NCBI RefSeq assembly: GCF_016107705.1 | Contig: NZ_JAEHGC010000001.1 | Span: 372,001 to 436,000 of the forward strand | Direction of reading: 5' to 3' | Length of the DNA: 64,000 nucleotides | Source of the DNA: Neobacillus cucumis | GTDB lineage: Bacteria > Bacillota > Bacilli > Bacillales_B > DSM-18226 | Shown: positions 18,525-27,347 of the stretch, piece after piece | How positions within the stretch are numbered: the first letter of the stretch is position 1 | How the letters are laid out: each line of letters begins with the position of its first letter | Notes under the pieces: generated by a model | Told to the model about the DNA's origin: nothing | Databases searched by the model: none | The model's input: only the letters and a program-made list of their open reading frames with translations | Position numbers and translations under genes: made by a program

Positions 18525-19397
18525 ATGATACTTGGCCTTAAAATAAAGAATATTCTTTTCATCCTAATTGGTACAGCCATTATGTCATTTGGTCTTGTCA
18601 ATTTTAATATGCAAAATAAATTGGCCGAAGGCGGATTTACCGGGATTACACTTTTATTATACTTTTTGTTTAAATGGGACCCATCCTATACGAACCTTAT
18701 TTTAAATATCCCTCTGTTTCTCATCGGTTGGAAAATACTCGGGAAAAACGCATTTATCTATTCCATTATCGGAACAGTTGGTGTTTCGATATTTTTATGG
18801 ATTTTCCAACGATATTCAATCAATATGCCACTAGAACATGACCTAACATTGGCAGCCTTATTTGCCGGAGTATTTGCGGGAATTGGTCTGGGAGTTATTT
18901 TTCGATCAGGAGGAACTACCGGAGGAGTCGATATCATCGCCAGACTTGTTCAAAAGTATATTGGCTGGAATATGGGGAAAACCATGTTCATGTTTGATAC
19001 TTGTGTGATTATTTTATCCTTGCTTACATACCTAAAATATACCCAGGCTATGTATACGTTAGTCGCGGTTTTTGTTGGTGCAAGAGTGATAGACTTTATG
19101 CAGGAAGGCGCTTATACTGCAAGAGGTGCAATGATCATATCAGAAAAAAACGAAGAAATTGCCAAAAAAATTATGGAGGAAATGGAGCGGGGTGTTACTG
19201 CCTTAAGAGGGTATGGCTCCTATACGAAAAATGACAGGGATGTCCTCTATTGTGTCGTTGCAAAAAATGAAATTGTCCGTTTAAAAAATTTAGTAACGGC
19301 AATCGATCCACATGCCTTCATATCTGTCAGCATTGTTCATGATGTCCATGGTGAAGGATTCACATTAGACGAAAATAAAATGCCAATCGTAGACTAA
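18525..19397 (+). CDS. ypjC: YitT-family membrane protein (YpjC-like)
   Basis: The 290-aa protein begins with about five hydrophobic helices (the YitT membrane domain, including FRSGGTTGGVDIIARL) and ends with a cytoplasmic DUF2179 domain (about 215-285, GVTALRGYGSYTKNDRDVLYCVV). The ATG at 18525 is placed by GGGGGAG; the upstream in-frame extension is not needed. It is one of the few plus-strand genes in the backbone and corresponds by position and length to B. subtilis YpjC. Its transported substrate is unknown. Confidence 0.9.
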   Translation: MILGLKIKNILFILIGTAIMSFGLVNFNMQNKLAEGGFTGITLLLYFLFKWDPSYTNLILNIPLFLIGWKILGKNAFIYSIIGTVGVSIFLWIFQRYSINMPLEHDLTLAALFAGVFAGIGLGVIFRSGGTTGGVDIIARLVQKYIGWNMGKTMFMFDTCVIILSLLTYLKYTQAMYTLVAVFVGARVIDFMQEGAYTARGAMIISEKNEEIAKKIMEEMERGVTALRGYGSYTKNDRDVLYCVVAKNEIVRLKNLVTAIDPHAFISVSIVHDVHGEGFTLDENKMPIVD

Positions 19398-19429
19398 AAA
19401 ACAATGTCCGATAACGGACATTGTTTTTT
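19396..19429. terminator. Bidirectional terminator between convergent genes
   Basis: A perfect 15-bp stem (19396-19410 with 19415-19429) has the loop ATAA and A/T-runs at both ends. Confidence 0.92.
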
Positions 19430-20111
19430 AATCATCATTATTCCGAGTCATTCCTGTATAAATGAGGACAAGTCTGAGTAATTCTAGTACTGCTACGGCT
19501 GCTGCTGCCACATAAGTTAGAGCTGCTGCATTGAGAACTTTACGAGTTTTCTTAGCTTCATCATTGCGAATTAGGCCTAAAGAAACGACTTGTTTCATAG
19601 CGCGGCTGGATGCATCGAACTCAACAGGCAGTGTAATTAATTGAAAGAGGACTGCTGCTGCCATAAAAATGATTCCTAAAAGCAACATCCCGCTCAGATG
19701 AGCAAATATCCCTATCATGATCAGTACCCAAGAAAAATTAGAACCAATATTCGCTACCGGTACGAGGGCATGGCGAAATCTTAAAAAAGCGTACCCTTGT
19801 GAATCTTGAACGGCATGTCCGCATTCATGTGCAGCTACTGCCGCAGCGGCTAATGAATGGCCGTGATAGTTTTCAGGTGATAACCGAACAGTTTTCGTTC
19901 TTGGATCATAATGATCACTTAGAAATCCATGTCCCTGCTCAATTCCCACATTATATAAACCATTGGCATTTAATATCTCTCTTGCAACCTCCGCACCAGT
20001 CCGATATGTGGTAGAAGGGACTTGTGAATATCTTGCAAAAGTACTTTTCACCTTCAGCTGAGCCCATAATGGAATCAAGACGATTATTGCAAAATATACT
20101 AGGTAAAACAT
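19428..20111 (-). CDS. Membrane zinc metallopeptidase, YugP family
   Basis: The 227-aa protein matches the Zn-peptidase 2 family: one N-terminal membrane segment, the zinc motif AAHECGHAVQDS (HExxH variant HECGH) near residue 95, and further membrane segments at about 125-160 and 190-215. The B. subtilis homologue yugP is elsewhere, so its place between ypjC and ypjB is a lineage difference. It probably acts at the cytoplasmic membrane; the target is unknown. Confidence 0.88.
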   Translation of the reverse strand: MFYLVYFAIIVLIPLWAQLKVKSTFARYSQVPSTTYRTGAEVAREILNANGLYNVGIEQGHGFLSDHYDPRTKTVRLSPENYHGHSLAAAAVAAHECGHAVQDSQGYAFLRFRHALVPVANIGSNFSWVLIMIGIFAHLSGMLLLGIIFMAAAVLFQLITLPVEFDASSRAMKQVVSLGLIRNDEAKKTRKVLNAAALTYVAAAAVAVLELLRLVLIYTGMTRNNDD

Positions 20112-20169
20112 GATGAACCTCCATTTTATCTCTTGTTGCTTATCAGTTTACTGTTGCCGTATCAATTCG

Positions 20170-20964
20170 TCAATTTTTTCGATCCCTGGAGCGTCCTTTT
20201 TTCATTTCTTTATCACCGTTATACTTTCTCCAACCGACATAAGATAAGGTTGCTATAATGATGCTTCCTGTCGAGATGATAACCCACCATAAAGACGGGT
20301 CTGCCTCATCCTCATCCATATTTTCAAAAAGATTTTTTAAATCAGAATCTAAGACGTCCAGTTCTTTTTGGCTTTTCGAATCACTTATGATCTGAGAACG
20401 ATATTCATCAATAAAATGAATACGGGCATCAATCTTTTGTATATTTTCTGCATTAACATCCACTTTCATACTCGGATAGATGACATTATAAAGAGAGAGA
20501 AAGTTATTAAAATTGTAATGAAAATCAGCAGAATCACCTTTATGTGCTGCTTCTTTAGCCTGGTGGAAGACGGTCATAATTTGGCCTTCCATTTCCGTCC
20601 AAAGCGGTCTATTGCTTGTCCCAATCGCATCAATTACCAGACGGAATGTTGTTAATTTATTAATTCGTTCTTCATATTTCATGTCCGGGCTTGCTGCAGC
20701 TTCCAGTGCTTCATCATGTGAAGTATTTATAATTCTTAGCTCGTCCACTGTTAACGGCTGTTGTTTATTTTTTAAACTTGTAAATTGATCAGAGAAATAA
20801 TTAAGCAGCTTTTTAGCATCATCATATCTATGAAATTTCACCATTTGAAGTGCTTCATCAGAAATATCATCAAGCTGTTCCATCGGTGAAGTTTGCTCAG
20901 CATGAACGCTTATGGGAGCGAGCAGCAAAACCATTGCAAAAAATAAAAAACATTTAAACTTCAA
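20170..20964 (-). CDS. ypjB: Sporulation protein YpjB
   Basis: The 264-aa protein has a signal sequence (residues 1-22), an extracytoplasmic helical domain and one C-terminal membrane helix (about 227-247, WWVIISTGSIIIATLSYVGW) with a short basic tail. Position next to ypjA and qcr genes identifies it. The start is TTG at 20964, 7 nt after a GGGGGGG run. The family is linked to sporulation in Bacillus; the biochemical role is not known. Confidence 0.85.
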   Translation of the reverse strand: MKFKCFLFFAMVLLLAPISVHAEQTSPMEQLDDISDEALQMVKFHRYDDAKKLLNYFSDQFTSLKNKQQPLTVDELRIINTSHDEALEAAASPDMKYEERINKLTTFRLVIDAIGTSNRPLWTEMEGQIMTVFHQAKEAAHKGDSADFHYNFNNFLSLYNVIYPSMKVDVNAENIQKIDARIHFIDEYRSQIISDSKSQKELDVLDSDLKNLFENMDEDEADPSLWWVIISTGSIIIATLSYVGWRKYNGDKEMKKGRSRDRKN

Positions 20965-21042
20965 TCCTTGTCCCCCCCTTTCATTACTAATAAAATGTAT
21001 GAACGGTTGGACAAGGATAGACCAAATTTTAATCTGTTACTT

Positions 21043-21636
21043 TTATTTTATTTCAAGCTTATAGTGGTTTGGACGGACACATAAATAATAGGCAATGCCT
21101 AAGGACAAAATAGATAGCCAAAAAGTAAAGTATCCAATTTCAGGTATGTATCGATCTAACATTTCGTATCGAGGAAGCATGAAAAAGACATAATCAATCA
21201 CATCATTATGTAAAGTCCATATCGCGGCCACAATTACATGCCACCATTTTAAACGGTAAAACGGAGCATATAATAATCCTTGAACAGCCATAGCAAAATG
21301 TGAAAAAATTAACATATATCCTGCCCAACTCAGTTCTCCCTCAACAAAATAAACTAGAATATTCATGACCACTGCCCAAATTCCATACTTAAAAAGAGTA
21401 ACAATCGCCAAAGCTTCAATTAATGGCCAGTTTTTTCTCATTAGAAATGCTACTAGGACAATCACAAAAAATAAACTTGCGGTTGGACTGTCAGGAACAA
21501 AAATTAAAAATTTTGCCGGTGTTTCTTTTAGCTGCCATCCATACCAATAATAGCCATAAACAGTCCCAATAACATTAACAACCAGCAGAAGCTTAAGAAC
21601 CGAGCGATTAGCCAGAAGAGGATAGACCCATCCCAC
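21043..21636 (-). CDS. ypjA: DUF1405 membrane protein YpjA
   Basis: Polytopic membrane protein of 197 aa with about six hydrophobic segments, DUF1405 family. The conserved ypjA-qcrC neighbourhood supports the name. The C-terminal part includes LHNDVIDYVFFMLPRYEML, typical of the family. AGGTGGG is just upstream of the ATG. Function is unknown. Confidence 0.87.
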   Translation of the reverse strand: MGWVYPLLANRSVLKLLLVVNVIGTVYGYYWYGWQLKETPAKFLIFVPDSPTASLFFVIVLVAFLMRKNWPLIEALAIVTLFKYGIWAVVMNILVYFVEGELSWAGYMLIFSHFAMAVQGLLYAPFYRLKWWHVIVAAIWTLHNDVIDYVFFMLPRYEMLDRYIPEIGYFTFWLSILSLGIAYYLCVRPNHYKLEIK

Positions 21637-21670
21637 CTATTTTCCCCCTAACAAATTTTTTAGATATCAA

Positions 21671-21706
21671 TAAAAAAGCTGACGAAACCGCCAGCTTTTT
21701 CTTTTC
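21671..21706 (-). terminator. Terminator after qcrC
   Basis: AAAAAGCTG (21673-21681) pairs with CAGCTTTTT (21692-21700), with T-rich sequence on both sides; on the minus strand it closes the qcrABC operon before ypjA. Confidence 0.85.
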
Positions 21707-21710
21707 TCTA

Positions 21711-22484
21711 TTATTTTTCTCCAAGACCTGAAATAAATTCAGTAAGCTGTTTAAGTTGTTCGTCATTACCTTTGAAGATACCTTTTGGCATTGCACCTTT
21801 ACCATTTTTTGCGATATTTGCAATTTCTTCTGGTTTTAAACCAGTGGCAGTAAGTGCTGGTGCTCCTGCACCGCCTTGAAGGTTCTCACCATGACAGTTA
21901 ATACAGCCTTGGCTTTTAAATACTTCATATCCCGGATTTGACTTATCAATTTCAACTTTCGCCACAATTTTACCTTGACGTTCTGCTGCAGCCCAGTCAT
22001 GAGTGGCAACTGATTGCCATGTTAAGAATACCGTAGCAGCTAATGCAAGCAACATAAAGCCTGTAGCAAGCGGACGTCTAAATGGACGACGCTCCGGACC
22101 ATTGTCCAGGAATGGAGCCAATAATAAACCTCCGAAAGCAAGTCCTGGAATAACCAATGCTCCGATAACCGTATATGGACCTGAAGCATATGAGTACTTC
22201 AGTAATTGATATAAAAAGAGGAAGTACCAGTCCGGTAATGGGATATAGCCTGTATCAGTCGGATCCGCAATTCTTTCTAGCGGGGCCGGGTGTGCAATTG
22301 TTAAACATAAAAAACCGACAAGGAATACTGCCCCAACCATCCATTCTTTTAATAGAAAGTTAGGCCAGAATGCTTCTGTTTTACCAGGATATTCTGAGTA
22401 ATCCTTTGGCAGCATTTTTTTACGTGCCTCTGGTGCTAACACACGTGAGTCACCTACGAATTTCATACCTTTACCTTTATGCAT
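21711..22484 (-). CDS. qcrC: Menaquinol:cytochrome c reductase, cytochrome b/c subunit
   Basis: Fusion subunit of the bacillary bc complex. The N-terminal 150 residues correspond to subunit IV (last membrane helices of cytochrome b, with PDWYFLFLYQLLKY), followed by a C-terminal cytochrome c domain with the haem site CINCHG and a Met ligand probably in KGAMPKGIF. It is 257 aa, membrane-bound with the haem on the outer face. GGAGGGG stands upstream of the ATG. Confidence 0.96.
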   Translation of the reverse strand: MHKGKGMKFVGDSRVLAPEARKKMLPKDYSEYPGKTEAFWPNFLLKEWMVGAVFLVGFLCLTIAHPAPLERIADPTDTGYIPLPDWYFLFLYQLLKYSYASGPYTVIGALVIPGLAFGGLLLAPFLDNGPERRPFRRPLATGFMLLALAATVFLTWQSVATHDWAAAERQGKIVAKVEIDKSNPGYEVFKSQGCINCHGENLQGGAGAPALTATGLKPEEIANIAKNGKGAMPKGIFKGNDEQLKQLTEFISGLGEK

Positions 22485-22552
22485 CGAGCGATCCCCTCCT
22501 TTTTTCGTAAAAGTGAAAAAATAGTTACAAGTTCTTCATTATCATTTGAGTA

Positions 22553-23227
22553 TTAAAGTGGGCCTGAAATCCCTTGTCTACGAATCATAACGAAGTGGGC
22601 AGCCATTAAACCAAATAATACTCCAGGCAGGAAGAACACGTGAATCGCAAAGAAACGGGTTAAGGTTTGAGCACCTACAATGTGTTCATGCCCCGCAAGC
22701 AATACTTTGATATAAGAGCCAATAAATGGTGTGGCCTCGGCGATTTGAAGACCTACTTTTGTAGCGAATAGCGCTTTCATATCCCAAGGTAATAGGTATC
22801 CTGTAAAACCTAATCCAAGCATGACGAAGAAAATTAGTACTCCGACAATCCAGTTAAGTTCACGAGGTTTCTTATACGCACCTTGGAAAAAGACACGTAA
22901 CGTATGTAAGAACATCATTACAAGGACTAAACTAGCTCCCCAGTGGTGCATTCCGCGTACGATTTGTCCGAATGCTACTTCATTTTGAAGGTAATAAACG
23001 GACTCCCAAGCATTTTTAATATCCGGTACGTAATACATTGTTAAAAACATACCAGAGAGAATTTGAATTACGGTTACAAAAAACGTTAGACCTCCAAAGC
23101 AATATACAAACGCAGAAAAATGATGCGCTGGGTTTACATGCTCAGGTACTTCATGGTCTGCAATATCCCGCCACAAAGGCGCAATATCTAAACGTTCATC
23201 TACCCAATCGTAAATTTTGTTTAACAA
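22553..23227 (-). CDS. qcrB: Menaquinol:cytochrome c reductase, cytochrome b subunit
   Basis: Cytochrome b6-type subunit, 224 aa, with four membrane helices. Haem-binding histidines are visible in GMHHWGASLVLVMMFLHTLR and in FFAIHVFFLPG...AAHFVMI. It starts with TTG at 23227; the GGAGGTG ribosome site is formed by the last codons of qcrA, so the two are tightly coupled. Confidence 0.96.
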   Translation of the reverse strand: MLNKIYDWVDERLDIAPLWRDIADHEVPEHVNPAHHFSAFVYCFGGLTFFVTVIQILSGMFLTMYYVPDIKNAWESVYYLQNEVAFGQIVRGMHHWGASLVLVMMFLHTLRVFFQGAYKKPRELNWIVGVLIFFVMLGLGFTGYLLPWDMKALFATKVGLQIAEATPFIGSYIKVLLAGHEHIVGAQTLTRFFAIHVFFLPGVLFGLMAAHFVMIRRQGISGPL

Positions 23228-23230
23228 TTA

Positions 23231-23737
23231 TTACACCTCCGTCCGTGGTTGTGCTTTACCTAAAAGAATAAACCCGTCTTTTTCCTTTACAGGATAAAGA
23301 TCAAGCGGTTGTGGCGGCGGTGTTCCAGGAATGTTTTTACCATTCTTTTCATATCGTCCAAAATGGCATGGACAAAAGAATTGGTTTGGATGTGCTTTAT
23401 CCGTATTCCAGTTAACCGTACAGCCTAAATGTTTACAAATTGGTGAAAGAGCAACAATTTTCCCACTATCGTCCTTATAAATCCAGGCAGTATTGGTAAC
23501 CTCGGACTCATACCATGCATCCTTTTCCTTAAAGGTAAAGTCTACACGAACTGGCTCGCTTGTTAAATCAGCCGCCTTTTGCTTTGTTGGTATGAATTCA
23601 CCGCCTGCATCAGCTTTTAAAACTGGATCCACAGCAAAACGGACCATTGGCATTAACATCCCCGCAGCCATGAAACCACCTACACCGGTTAATGTGTAGC
23701 TTAAAAATTGGCGTCTTGTAACGCGATTCTTACTCAT
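23231..23737 (-). CDS. qcrA: Rieske iron-sulfur subunit
   Basis: 2Fe-2S Rieske protein of the menaquinol:cytochrome c reductase, 168 aa. A Tat-like twin-Arg N-terminus (VTRRQFLSYTLTG) precedes the membrane anchor, and the cluster ligands are CKHLGC and CPCHFGRYE. It is first in qcrA-qcrB-qcrC and has a good sigma-A promoter about 80 nt upstream. Confidence 0.97.
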   Translation of the reverse strand: MSKNRVTRRQFLSYTLTGVGGFMAAGMLMPMVRFAVDPVLKADAGGEFIPTKQKAADLTSEPVRVDFTFKEKDAWYESEVTNTAWIYKDDSGKIVALSPICKHLGCTVNWNTDKAHPNQFFCPCHFGRYEKNGKNIPGTPPPQPLDLYPVKEKDGFILLGKAQPRTEV

Positions 23738-23813
23738 TCATATCCCCCCTCTATTTCTAAAATTTTAGTCCACACGGACATTTATTAAACACATATAAAA
23801 CTAGGACATAACC

Positions 23814-23842
23814 ATGATATATCAATCTTCAAGCAAGGTCAA
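23814..23842 (-). promoter_or_regulatory. Candidate sigma-A promoter of qcrABC
   Basis: On the minus strand TTGACC (23837-23842) and TATCAT (23814-23819) are 17 bp apart. Confidence 0.6.
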
Positions 23843-23881
23843 TATCATACTATTTTAAAAACATATTATTACCGTAAAGAA

Positions 23882-24346
23882 TTAGTCATTTTTGTGCCAC
23901 TTTTCAGTAAATAGGTTTACTAGCTGTTTGACCTGTGAATCAATGATCGATACCTTCTGAGTCTCGTCCATATGTTCGAGTGGAATCGAAGGAAGCCAAA
24001 TTAACGAACCATTAAGTTTTTCTTCTTGCGATTTCCATTCAAATTCAGATGTAATGAAAAAAATATGTTTTATTTCACTATTTTTGATATTTTCCTCCCA
24101 TTTTTTTAATTCATTCATAGTATTTTCATTTTTTTCATTTTTTAAGTATGTATAAGGAGGAAATAATAAAATTCTTCCGGTAAACTGTCTTTCCAAATAA
24201 CCTGTAAGCAAGGTTATAAACTCGTGTCTTGCTGCCGAGTCTTTCATCTCATCCCCCAAGGAAACAGAGTAAATCGGGATAATCGCCGTGTCTATGTATT
24301 CTTTTGCGCCTAAAAATGTTTCAATGTCTTTCGGTATCCATTTCAT
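23882..24346 (-). CDS. ypiF: YpiF-like protein (DUF2487)
   Basis: Soluble 154-aa protein beginning MKWIPKDIETFLGAKEYIDTAIIPI, which resembles the start of Bacillus YpiF. It lies in the conserved place between ypiB and qcrA. The 13-codon upstream extension lacks a better ribosome site, so ATG 24346 is used. No catalytic motif is visible; function is unknown. Confidence 0.8.
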   Translation of the reverse strand: MKWIPKDIETFLGAKEYIDTAIIPIYSVSLGDEMKDSAARHEFITLLTGYLERQFTGRILLFPPYTYLKNEKNENTMNELKKWEENIKNSEIKHIFFITSEFEWKSQEEKLNGSLIWLPSIPLEHMDETQKVSIIDSQVKQLVNLFTEKWHKND

Positions 24347-24425
24347 TTTTTCAACACCAGCCTTTAATCTCACTACTACCATCATACCATTTTCATCATC
24401 AACATCAACATTTTACGATGAATGA

Positions 24426-24461
24426 CAAAAAAAAGGCCTGCTTATAGCAAGCCACCTTTTT
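24426..24461 (-). terminator. Terminator overlapping the ypiB stop
   Basis: On the minus strand GGC-TTGCT and AGCA-GGCC pair around TATA and are followed by eight T residues. It separates ypiB from ypiF. Confidence 0.75.
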
Positions 24462-25008
24462 GCTCGATTTTTTTTAGGTTATTTAATTTTCCGGTTAACT
24501 CATGAAAAGCTGCTTGATCCTGTTTGTCTAACGCTTCGTCAATTAATTGGAGCAGTTTCTCCCTCTGAAAGCGTTCGATACTCTTTTGAAGAAATTGTTC
24601 TGCAATTATCCCGTCTTTTTCATTTTCCTGAAGGTGTTTCGGTACAAAAGGGTTTTCTTCCAGTACAGCTGCATATTGATGTGCCTGATTCGATGCATGA
24701 AAGTTCAATTGAATAAAAATTTCTTCGTCACGATTTAAGCGGATATCGTGAAAAGACTTCTCAGCATCTGTTGTCATCACATTTTCTTTATAAAAGCGAA
24801 ACGGTACTTTATCAACACAATGGGTAGACATAATCAATCCTCGTGGGCAATACTGGGCTTGCTCGACAAAATGAACCTTTTCCATTAATTGATCGTGGCT
24901 CATTAAATAGTTGAGGATCCACACACATTCTCTTCTCTTTAGTTGATAATGATTTAAAAACCAGCGAATAAAGTCCTTTTTCTCGTTGACAGATACAGGG
25001 GTTGCCAT
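24442..25008 (-). CDS. ypiB: YpiB family protein (UPF0302/IDEAL domain)
   Basis: The 188-aa protein has the family's N-terminal half ([21 protein letters not shown]) and a C-terminal helix pair ([20 protein letters not shown]) whose IDEAL sequence names the small IDEAL domain. GAGGAGGG precedes the ATG. It follows ypiA and is probably co-transcribed with it. Function is unknown. Confidence 0.88.
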   Translation of the reverse strand: MATPVSVNEKKDFIRWFLNHYQLKRRECVWILNYLMSHDQLMEKVHFVEQAQYCPRGLIMSTHCVDKVPFRFYKENVMTTDAEKSFHDIRLNRDEEIFIQLNFHASNQAHQYAAVLEENPFVPKHLQENEKDGIIAEQFLQKSIERFQREKLLQLIDEALDKQDQAAFHELTGKLNNLKKIEQKGGLL

Positions 25009-25041
25009 AAAAGTTTCCCTCCTCTGCGCTTTTCAGCTTTA

Positions 25042-26310
25042 TTAGTAATCTTCTGTACCTTTAAAACGTTCAAGTAAATCGATGTACTCTTCATTTGTTG
25101 GATCATGTTTTTGCAGCTGTTTAAAAATTTCGGCAGCAGTGTCCGTTTTTCCTTCTTCAATTAAAAAATATCCGTAATCTCGAAGGAAGTCTGGATTGTT
25201 TTTATAAAAAGTATATGCTGCTTCATATTTGTCTAATGCATATGAAAATTCCTCTAATCTGTGAAAGCTTAGGGCGGCATCCCATAAAAACTGGGGTTCT
25301 TCGTCTTCCTCAAAATCCAACTGGGAAATTAAATCAATTACATCCTCATATTGCTCTTGTTGAATAAACAGTTTATTTAACGTCAAGGCTGCTTCTATAA
25401 AACCAGGATCTAATGCAAGCGCCTCCCGAAAAAGTTGCTCGGCCTTGTCTGTTTTACCCAGTTTAATCGCTATTTTCCCTCCATAAAAATAGAGGTCCTT
25501 GTTAAATTCATCCTGTTTAATCCCCTCATGAATGGTGCGGAAGCTATTTTCCAGTTCTTCTTCACGTTCGTATGCCTTTGCAAGATGTAAATATAAGGAG
25601 TGGTACTCGGGGTCAAGCACTTTTAATTCCTCAAACTTCTCGATTGCTGTACGATTGTAATCTGCCTGGAGTGCAGTGAATGCATAACCAAAAAGGGTAT
25701 TAATTTCTAACTTTTCATCGAGTGCCTTATCATAGTAGGTCAAAGCTTCTTCAAAGGCACCTGAGGAGCTTAACAGCTCGGCCATCCGTTGATAAATATT
25801 AACACCGGCAATCATACTGTTTTCTTTTAATACAATTTCATATGCGGCCATTGCCTTGATGATTTCACCCTGTTCGCTATAAAGCTCCCCTAGTGCAAAA
25901 TCGATTATCACTTCTTCAGGTAAAATTTTCTTTGCTTCTAATAGCTTTCTTTCACAAACCTCGTAAAGCCCTTGAACTTGGTACAAGTCGGCAAGTAATA
26001 ATAACGATTGTCCATAATTTGGATCTTGTTCGGTGATTCTTTCAAGAACAAGAATCGCTCTTTCCTCTTCACCGGCTTCAACTAGGATCTCACCAAGAAG
26101 AACCAGAAGTTCACCTTCTTCGGGATAAATCTCTAAAAGATTTTCAACTAGAGCTTGTGCTTCTTCTAAAAACCCAAATTGGTATAACTCCTCCGCTAAA
26201 AGGAATTTTTCGTCAGACATGCCGCTGTTTAATACAACATTATATTCAGTTAATGCTTCTTTATGTTGACCTTTTTCCAACATTTGAATAATTTTATTTA
26301 TGCGGTCCAT
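25042..26310 (-). CDS. ypiA: TPR-repeat protein YpiA
   Basis: Cytoplasmic 422-aa protein made of about ten tandem tetratricopeptide repeats, seen as regularly spaced segments such as EYNVVLNSG, QGEIIKAMAAYEIVLKEN, ALTYYDKALDEK and AEQLFREALALDPGF. The ATG at 26310 gives an N-terminus (MDRINKIIQMLEKG) like B. subtilis YpiA. TPR proteins act as interaction scaffolds; no partner is evident. Confidence 0.9.
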   Translation of the reverse strand: MDRINKIIQMLEKGQHKEALTEYNVVLNSGMSDEKFLLAEELYQFGFLEEAQALVENLLEIYPEEGELLVLLGEILVEAGEEERAILVLERITEQDPNYGQSLLLLADLYQVQGLYEVCERKLLEAKKILPEEVIIDFALGELYSEQGEIIKAMAAYEIVLKENSMIAGVNIYQRMAELLSSSGAFEEALTYYDKALDEKLEINTLFGYAFTALQADYNRTAIEKFEELKVLDPEYHSLYLHLAKAYEREEELENSFRTIHEGIKQDEFNKDLYFYGGKIAIKLGKTDKAEQLFREALALDPGFIEAALTLNKLFIQQEQYEDVIDLISQLDFEEDEEPQFLWDAALSFHRLEEFSYALDKYEAAYTFYKNNPDFLRDYGYFLIEEGKTDTAAEIFKQLQKHDPTNEEYIDLLERFKGTEDY

Positions 26311-26341
26311 TCTCTTATCCTCTCGTTCCAAGGCTGTTCAG

Positions 26342-27241
26342 TTAAATAGTAAAAAAAGATGGGGTTTTCACTTTAACATATTCTCCATTCCCCGGTCTAT
26401 ATAAAACCTCTCCCCCTGAACGAATAACCTTTCCTTTATGAATTGTCACTACAAGTCTATCACCATGATAATGAAATAAACTCACTTCATCAACATTCTT
26501 GATTTCTCTAGCCTTTAAATATAGGTTATAGCTTACCTCAGCCCCATGCATTAAACTTGCTCTTTGTGGATATAGACCTATTTTATTTAAAACCATGGCT
26601 GATAGTGGTTCGTTTTCATCCAATTCCTCAAAAAGACATGGGATTTTCTCTTTTATCATCACCATTTTCCATTTACTCAATAAATCTTTGGCTTCTTTTT
26701 TGGCTGGTGAGGATATTACCGGGATTAAAGGGCAATTAAAAGGAAATAAAGCATCCCTTATCCACCCCCATGGAATTTCCTCAAGTTCTTCTGTCTTATT
26801 TATTTCTACAAAGATAGCCGGTATCCTTTCTCTTTTGCAGATTCTGATAAATGATTGTGTGACTTTTTTTATCGGGATTTTCACACTAATAATAAAGTCT
26901 ACCGGGCTTCCCATAAGGGCAGTCTTGATCTCTCGTACTTTTTCAGGTATTTCTCTTTCGTAGGAAACATTTACGCAGGTTAGAATTGTTGTACAGCCTT
27001 TTAATAAAAATTCTTCGGTCATGTATTTTTTCATTTCTTGAAAGTTTCCCTTATAAGGGATTTGGTTGTTTAGCAGGACAAAGGTAGGGGTCATAATGTA
27101 GGGTTCTGCATTCATTTTCATCCATTTGTATTGGTTAAAATCTGTTCGAACTGAGGCAATTTTATTTTCTTTAATAAGCAGGGAGCTTTTTTGCAATTGG
27201 TTATCCTTTAGAATATTGGCATTTTCGATGATATAGGTCAT
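26342..27241 (-). CDS. Amidohydrolase-like protein without catalytic metal ligands
   Basis: The 299-aa protein has the split beta-sandwich of the amidohydrolase superfamily: the N-terminal YIIENANILKDNQLQKSSLL...NKIASV and the C-terminal RLVVTIHKGKVIRSGGEVL, and a shortened barrel between. The usual HxH after the first strand is not present (after MTPTFVLLNNQIPYKGN), nor the later Lys/His/Asp metal set, so it is probably not a hydrolase. GGGGTGA precedes the ATG. It is inserted between aroA and ypiA, which are adjacent in B. subtilis. Role unknown. Confidence 0.6.
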   Translation of the reverse strand: MTYIIENANILKDNQLQKSSLLIKENKIASVRTDFNQYKWMKMNAEPYIMTPTFVLLNNQIPYKGNFQEMKKYMTEEFLLKGCTTILTCVNVSYEREIPEKVREIKTALMGSPVDFIISVKIPIKKVTQSFIRICKRERIPAIFVEINKTEELEEIPWGWIRDALFPFNCPLIPVISSPAKKEAKDLLSKWKMVMIKEKIPCLFEELDENEPLSAMVLNKIGLYPQRASLMHGAEVSYNLYLKAREIKNVDEVSLFHYHGDRLVVTIHKGKVIRSGGEVLYRPGNGEYVKVKTPSFFTI

Positions 27242-27318
27242 AAAATCACCCCTTTTACTTGTCTATAAGACAAGCTATGTGGGATTTTAAGAAATATTCC
27301 ATCCATATTTTTATGAAA

Positions 27319-27347
27319 TAAAAAAGCTGCACGAGGGCAGCTTTTTA
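27319..27347. terminator. Terminator after aroA
   Basis: Perfect 10-bp stem AAAAAGCTGC/GCAGCTTTTT (27321-27330 with 27337-27346) overlapping the aroA stop codon. Confidence 0.9.
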
